A stretch of 9,265 nucleotides of DNA, from assembly GCA_003219925.1 (NCBI GenBank), contig QHQU01000144.1:1-9265 (forward strand), in the 5' to 3' direction. The notes beneath the pieces were generated by a model, which saw only the letters and a program-made list of their open reading frames with translations, was not told the DNA's origin and made no database searches. Positions 5,100 through 9,265 of the stretch are shown piece after piece (position 1 is the stretch's first letter; each line of letters begins with the position of its first letter). The position numbers and the translations under genes are program-made. Source of the DNA: Verrucomicrobiota bacterium. Lineage in GTDB: Bacteria > Verrucomicrobiota > Verrucomicrobiia > Chthoniobacterales > UBA10450.

Positions 5100-7961
5100 G
5101 TGAGGGCGGTCTTAACATCGTTAGCCGCGGCCTTTGGCGTGATCGCGGTTGCCGGTCTTACCTGGCTTTGCCGGAGCGACCCCGGAACCAACTTCCTCCC
5201 CCCGCATAAACACGCGGAATGGATCATTTTTCCGGCCGCGGTCGAGGTCAAGGCGCGCGGCGTGGCCAATCTGGACACACTTTTCCGTCGTGAGTTCATC
5301 CTCCAGCGACCGGCGTCAGGGGCAGTCCTTAGTGTTTGCGCGGCGAAGCGCGTGCAGTTGACAATAAATGATCGAAAGGTGGATCTCGTCGCCAGTCACA
5401 ATTGGAAGGATGCCTCGACGGTTGAGGTTTCCGGGTTTCTGCAAGACGGCCCGAACCGAATTGAGGCCAGGGTATTTAACGACAATGGTCCACCTGCTTT
5501 ATGGTTGTCGCTGATCGCTGATCAACTCTCACTCCGCAGCGACCAGAATTGGATGGCTTCATTGGCAGGCTCGGCCTGGCGAGGAGCTGCTCTTGCAGCT
5601 TCACCAAGATTCCCGGGCCCGGGCAATTCGATGGATACTAGCGAGCGAACCATAAGTGGTCTCACTAAAGTCTGGCCGCTCTGCTTGCTGTTCGGCGCTG
5701 TTGCTCTTGTTTTTTGTGTGGGAGGGAACTGGTGGCTTAATCGCCATCCCACAAACGTTAACTGGATGACGGTCATCATTCTTTTCGGTTTCGCTGGTCT
5801 GTGGCTGATTCTTTATTGGCATAACGCCCAAATTCTCCCCGCAGTAGTTGGATTCGATGCCTTGCAGCACCTTAATTACATCAAGTATTTACAGGAACAT
5901 CACAGTCTTCCCCTGCCCGCGCAGGGAATGGAGATGTTCCATCCGCCGCTTTACTACCTCCTATCGGCGGTTGTTCTCTCCATATTCAATCTAACTACTG
6001 CGGACCCATCAGCAATCTTACTGCTGCGTGCACTGACGATGCTGTTTGGCATCGCGCAGTTCCTCCTGGTCTTCGCCACTCTGCGACTGATTTTTCCAGA
6101 TCGCCATAGCCTTCAACTGATTGGCGGCGGTCTGGCCGCTTTTCTGCCAGTGCAACTCTACCTGTCACATTATCCGACGAACGAGACCTTGGCAGCACTT
6201 CTCGTTTCCGCTTCTCTTTATTTTGCGCTCAGGATGGCGAAGACCGGTCCGGCAACGTGGAGAAGCTATTGTGTTCTAGGGCTGTTGATAGGTGTCGCGC
6301 TGCTAACAAAGGCGACCGCTGTTTTGGTAGTCCCGTTTATCGTCCTGGCTCTTGCCCATCAATTGACCTGCGAGCGAGCATCCGTCACTAGGTGGGCCGG
6401 AACACTCGGCAGCATGCTCTGCATTGCGATCCTGATCTGCGGTTGGCACTACATTCGGGTTTCGCGATACGGCAGCCCATTCATCGGCGGCTCGGATCCC
6501 GTGATCGGCGTTTTCTGGTGGCAAGACGATGGCTATCACACGATCTCTTACTTCATCCGTTTTGGCGAAAGTCTGGTCCACCCATTATTTAGCGTAACAG
6601 CATCATTCTTTGATGGGCTCTACTCTACTTTATGGGGGGATGGATTATGCAGTGGAGTATCGGACTTATCGATACGCCCGCCCTGGAACTATAATCTGAT
6701 GTGCGCCGGCTATCTCCTTTCGTTGTTGCCTACTCTTCTTCTTTTAGTCGGCGTAATGACATCCTTATGGCAACTATTTCGTGAGCCGCGTTCTGACATT
6801 TTTATTTTCGTTGGTTTTTCCCTGGCGGTGGCGCTGGGGCTGATCTATTACAATCTTAAGGTCCCATGCTATGGATCTACCAAAGCATTTTATGGATTGA
6901 GCGCTCTCGTGCCGCTCGGCTTCTTTGCCGCAGTCGGATGGAATGTTGTCACCGACGGGAGAAAGTGGCGTCAATTACCGATCGCGATTCTGCTGGCGGT
7001 TTGGGCGATGAATAGCTTCGGTTCGTTCTGGATTTACGATCCGGTAGCACAACATGTCATCACCGCGATGCATCTTTGGGCAGGCAAAAAGTCGGATGCG
7101 GCACTAGGGGAAGCTAAAAAGGCGGTAGCTGCCGATCCTTCGAATGCCGCAGCCAGAATAGTCCTGGCCACTACCTTGGAGGACGCGAGACAATTCAGCG
7201 AAGCTCTGGAAGAGGCTGAGCATGCGGCTGCGCTTGCGCCGCTGGATGGCGCGACTCACCTCGAGCTTGGGACGCTGTTGTTCAAGCAGGACAAACTGGA
7301 GAAAGCAATTGAGGAAGCCCGTCTGGCCGTGACTTACGCGCCGGAAAACACACGTGCCCATTTGCTTCTGCTGGTTTCTTTGTTTTATCACAATGAAGAT
7401 CCGGTCGATGCGGCGCGCGAGGCACTGGCCGTTTCCCCCTACAACGCTGAGCTCCATCGTGTGCTAGGTGTAGCCCTAGCGCGAAAGAAGGAGTCGATAG
7501 ACGCTTTTAATCAACTAAGTTACTCTGTCCTGCTTAGACCGGAATGGACGGAAGCGCGCTCGGAGTTTCACCGTGCCCTGCTTGCACTCATCAATTCTTC
7601 CGATGCGGCAAAGCTTCTTCACCAGGCAGCTTCCTCGATTCCCGACTCAACCGTTGCCCTGGACGAACTAGCCTGGGTTTTCGCTACTCACCCAAATGAC
7701 GAATTGCGTGACGGCCATGAAGCGGTGCGCCTGGCCGAGCATGCATGCACTCTAACAAAACGGACCAACCCGCTCTTACTCGCAACTTTGGCTAGCGCTT
7801 ACGCTGAGACCGGAAACTTCAGCGAAGCGATCAACACAATCCAGGAATCAATCTCGAAGGCCCGTTCAAGCAGCGACAAGGATGCAATCGCATTAGATGA
7901 GAAGCTTCTCGGCTTTTTTCAATCGAACAAACCTATTCGCCAAGATCCTAATTCCAGATAA
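5100..7961 (+). CDS. GT-C-like multispan membrane protein with C-terminal TPR array
   Basis: A 953-residue protein in three parts. Residues 3-23 form an N-terminal membrane anchor, followed by a soluble beta-rich region (about 35-170), probably extracytoplasmic, with a jelly-roll look (NRIEARVFNDNGPPALWLSL). Residues about 190-655 hold roughly 10-12 hydrophobic helices. The first loop after the second helix, GFDALQHLNYIKYLQEHHSL, then HPPLYYLLSA, and later YPTNETLAALL and ALLTKATAVLV, resemble PMT_2/ArnT-like lipid-sugar-dependent glycosyltransferases; D253 and H257 would be candidates for the catalytic or metal site. Residues about 660-940 are TPR-like helical repeats (ALEEAEHAAALAPLDGATHL, then LAWVFATHPNDELRDG). 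It may glycosylate envelope molecules; donor and acceptor are unknown. The GTG at 5100 lies 33 nt after the ALDH stop without a Shine-Dalgarno. It is chosen because it gives a complete N-terminal helix. Codon choice looks less GC-rich than in deoC/ALDH, but I did not compute it. Confidence 0.82.
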   Translation: MRAVLTSLAAAFGVIAVAGLTWLCRSDPGTNFLPPHKHAEWIIFPAAVEVKARGVANLDTLFRREFILQRPASGAVLSVCAAKRVQLTINDRKVDLVASHNWKDASTVEVSGFLQDGPNRIEARVFNDNGPPALWLSLIADQLSLRSDQNWMASLAGSAWRGAALAASPRFPGPGNSMDTSERTISGLTKVWPLCLLFGAVALVFCVGGNWWLNRHPTNVNWMTVIILFGFAGLWLILYWHNAQILPAVVGFDALQHLNYIKYLQEHHSLPLPAQGMEMFHPPLYYLLSAVVLSIFNLTTADPSAILLLRALTMLFGIAQFLLVFATLRLIFPDRHSLQLIGGGLAAFLPVQLYLSHYPTNETLAALLVSASLYFALRMAKTGPATWRSYCVLGLLIGVALLTKATAVLVVPFIVLALAHQLTCERASVTRWAGTLGSMLCIAILICGWHYIRVSRYGSPFIGGSDPVIGVFWWQDDGYHTISYFIRFGESLVHPLFSVTASFFDGLYSTLWGDGLCSGVSDLSIRPPWNYNLMCAGYLLSLLPTLLLLVGVMTSLWQLFREPRSDIFIFVGFSLAVALGLIYYNLKVPCYGSTKAFYGLSALVPLGFFAAVGWNVVTDGRKWRQLPIAILLAVWAMNSFGSFWIYDPVAQHVITAMHLWAGKKSDAALGEAKKAVAADPSNAAARIVLATTLEDARQFSEALEEAEHAAALAPLDGATHLELGTLLFKQDKLEKAIEEARLAVTYAPENTRAHLLLLVSLFYHNEDPVDAAREALAVSPYNAELHRVLGVALARKKESIDAFNQLSYSVLLRPEWTEARSEFHRALLALINSSDAAKLLHQAASSIPDSTVALDELAWVFATHPNDELRDGHEAVRLAEHACTLTKRTNPLLLATLASAYAETGNFSEAINTIQESISKARSSSDKDAIALDEKLLGFFQSNKPIRQDPNSR

Positions 7962-8011
7962 ATCTCAGCTCTCACCTGTGTTGCTTCAGTAAACGTTTGG
8001 CGCGGATTGCC

Positions 8012-8124
8012 CCTCACCTTAATCCTCTCCCCAAGGGGAGAGGCGGAATCACTTAGCGCGAAGCTTTTCGGGGGACGTGCGCGTCTGCCTCTCCCTTTCG
8101 TAAAGGTAGAGGATCAAGGTGAGG
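8012..8124. repeat. 113-bp nested palindromic element (MITE-like)
   Basis: The outer inverted ends are CCTCACCTTAATCCTCTCC (8012-8030) and the complement of CCTCACCTTGATCCTCTAC (8106-8124), identical at 17 of 19. Each end carries its own hairpin. On the left, CCTCTCCCC/GGGGAGAGG (8024-8032 and 8035-8043) is perfect. On the right, CCTCTCCCTTT/AAAGGTAGAGG (8088-8098 and 8102-8112) has one mismatch. GGGAGAGGC (8036-8044) also pairs with GCCTCTCCC (8087-8095), so alternative cruciform folds are possible. It sits between convergent transcription units and could end transcription from both sides. Related palindromes beginning CCCTCACCC are widespread in bacterial intergenic DNA. No target-site duplication is evident. 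Bases 7962-8011, between the preceding stop codon and this element, show nothing recognisable. Confidence 0.8.
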
Positions 8125-8414
8125 AATTTCCTCGTCGCTTCAATGTCGACCAAATCGTTTCAAGAGCACTTCTCAGTTCCCGCAAGAAAACGCGTCCGTT
8201 CCTGATCTGACGATTCCCTGTTCGCGAAATTGTGGCCACCACCGTCGAGCTCAATCGCGAGGCGCGCTTCAGAGCAGTAAAAATCAATTATCTAGCGATC
8301 GACTGGATGTTGTCGGCGAAATTTCCAGCCCTGAAGTTGTCGATTGCGAAGGTGACGCCATAAGAGTCGTTCATGCTGAGTGGCGCCTTTCCGTAGCTGA
8401 CGGACTCGGGTCAT
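8114..8414 (-). pseudogene. Decayed DUF559 (Vsr-like PD-(D/E)XK) endonuclease-domain gene
   Basis: Translating the minus strand from ATG 8414 gives 40 residues resembling the DUF559 N-terminus: QLRKGATQHERLLWRHL, then RNRQLQGWKFRRQHPVDR. A TAG at 8294-8292 follows, where family members usually have Tyr or another residue before IVDFYC. The same frame continues with IIDFYCSEARLAIELDGGGH and on through ERTRFLAG, keeping the presumed catalytic D44, E55, D57 and H61, to a TGA at 8162-8160. The C-terminal helix is found one frame away as RSALETIWSTLKRRGNSSP, ending with TGA at 8116-8114. The segment usually reading VLRFWNHQV is missing between the two frames, so a frame-changing deletion occurred near 8180. 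Intact proteins of this family are about 110-130 residues and are related in fold to very-short-patch-repair and restriction nucleases; their cellular role is unsettled. The ATG follows directly on the TAA of the upstream membrane gene. The 3' end overlaps the palindromic element. Confidence 0.85.
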
Positions 8415-9265
8415 TTAGGAGAGTCTATCAGACGGACGGTCCGGCGGAGCCAACTCGCTCTCGCTGAAATCAGCGCGCGTATCCAAATAAAGCAGAACAA
8501 ACGCAATGCCGAGAATTGGCCGCAGCAGTGCCCGCACTAAGCTGCTGATGGCCATGCTGCCGATTAACAGGGCATCGGCAACTTTTGGCGTGTTCAGATC
8601 CTGCCACATTTTCATTATTTCTTCGGGAGACGAAGTCGAAAGGCTCTGCAATTTCGGCAAGATCAAAGGAATTTCCGCCCCAGCGCTCAATCCAAGCACG
8701 ATCAGGATCCAGAGGGAGACAAGCAAAGCGCCGCGCCAAAGAGGGCGGGTCGACTTGCGCGGCCGGCGCTTGCTGCGGGCCAGTAGTTTGCTTTCGCGCA
8801 ACGCGTCGACGCCTTCGCGGTTCGAAATGTAAGCGGACTGCTGCCAGAAGAGAAAGTTCACCCACAAACGCGCGACCATTATCACCTGCACGCCCAAAAT
8901 TAAGAGCGCCAGAACAAGGGAGAGAATCGTGGGATTGTCGCTGGCAAGACTTAGGATAATGGCGACCGGAATGGCGGTACAAAGAAAATAACTCCCGTAA
9001 ACAATAAGACTGAGCCGGGCAAACCGCGGAAAAAAATTGGCCGCCCGCCGGAGCAGTTCGCCCAGGCGTACTTTACGTCCTTCCAAGACATCAACGGTGG
9101 CGATCTGAATACCCGCGAGAAAGACCGGCCAATCCACCACCAGCGCGGTAAAAGCGATCAACGCCATGACCCTGGCTCGCGTCAGCCCACTCCCTTCCGC
9201 CTGCGGGAAAATCCCATATGCTGGACTAGTGAGCTCGAGCGCAAGTGTTGGGACTGCGATCAAGA
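8415..9265 (-). CDS. Multispan integral membrane protein (5' end outside window)
   Basis: The frame is open to the right edge. The only start-like codon near the edge is a TTG at 9263-9261, and the sequence there already reads like the interior of a protein (AVPTLALELTSPAYGIFP), so I treat the gene as truncated at its 5' end. About 283 codons are visible. Hydrophobic segments lie near visible residues 33-55, 84-107, 111-140, 177-203 and 228-260. A very basic loop (ARSKRRPRKSTRPLWRG, about 162-178) is probably cytoplasmic. The end is acidic and hydrophilic (DTRADFSESELAPPDRPSD). The layout, ALRESKLLARS before a helix and a final LLYLDTRAD, loosely resembles YciC/GPDPase-type membrane-domain proteins and DUF4013-like proteins, but I cannot assign a family. 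It ends with TAA at 8417-8415, immediately followed by the ATG of the nuclease pseudogene. Confidence 0.8.
   Translation of the reverse strand, partial: LIAVPTLALELTSPAYGIFPQAEGSGLTRARVMALIAFTALVVDWPVFLAGIQIATVDVLEGRKVRLGELLRRAANFFPRFARLSLIVYGSYFLCTAIPVAIILSLASDNPTILSLVLALLILGVQVIMVARLWVNFLFWQQSAYISNREGVDALRESKLLARSKRRPRKSTRPLWRGALLVSLWILIVLGLSAGAEIPLILPKLQSLSTSSPEEIMKMWQDLNTPKVADALLIGSMAISSLVRALLRPILGIAFVLLYLDTRADFSESELAPPDRPSDRLS

Noticed and set aside
8007..8210. A 67-codon plus-strand frame beginning MPLTLILSPRGEAE.
   Set aside because: It translates the palindromic element and the antisense of the nuclease pseudogene; LTLILSPRGE is the usual artefact of this palindrome family.

Overview
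The window looks like chromosomal DNA of a Gram-negative, soil-type bacterium, most likely a Verrucomicrobiota member related to Chthoniobacter or Udaeobacter. This is inference. It rests on remembered resemblance of the deoC-aldehyde dehydrogenase pair and of the secreted coiled-coil protein to verrucomicrobial proteins, on moderately high GC, and on start codons without Shine-Dalgarno sequences. No search was run.

Layout. (1) Bases 1-1392, minus strand: the N-terminal 464 codons of a secreted coiled-coil protein that runs off the left edge. (2) Bases 1509-1790, plus strand: a tRNA-His(GTG) and a tRNA-Arg(TCG), separated by a spacer that is largely an imperfect inverted repeat. (3) Bases 1803-2471: a six-helix membrane protein of unknown function whose ATG lies 12 nt after the tRNA-Arg CCA. 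(4) Bases 2582-5066: deoxyribose-phosphate aldolase (deoC, the long form resembling animal DERA) and an NAD(P)-dependent aldehyde dehydrogenase, 4 nt apart. Together they can convert deoxyribose 5-phosphate to glyceraldehyde 3-phosphate and acetate. (5) Bases 5100-7961: a 953-residue protein joining an N-terminal extracytoplasmic beta-rich domain, a GT-C-like multispan membrane core and a C-terminal TPR array. (6) Bases 7962-8414: a convergent intergenic region. It holds a 113-bp nested palindromic element and, overlapping it, a decayed minus-strand gene for a small DUF559/Vsr-like nuclease that has no intact open frame. (7) Bases 8415-9265, minus strand: a multispan membrane protein running off the right edge.

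The core genes are ordinary. The most interesting part is 8012-8414, where the nuclease pseudogene can be reconstructed by translating through one stop and one frame change. Its 3' end runs into the palindromic element, and its ATG directly abuts the stop codon of the upstream membrane gene. The tRNA-Arg/mRNA junction is the second item worth attention.
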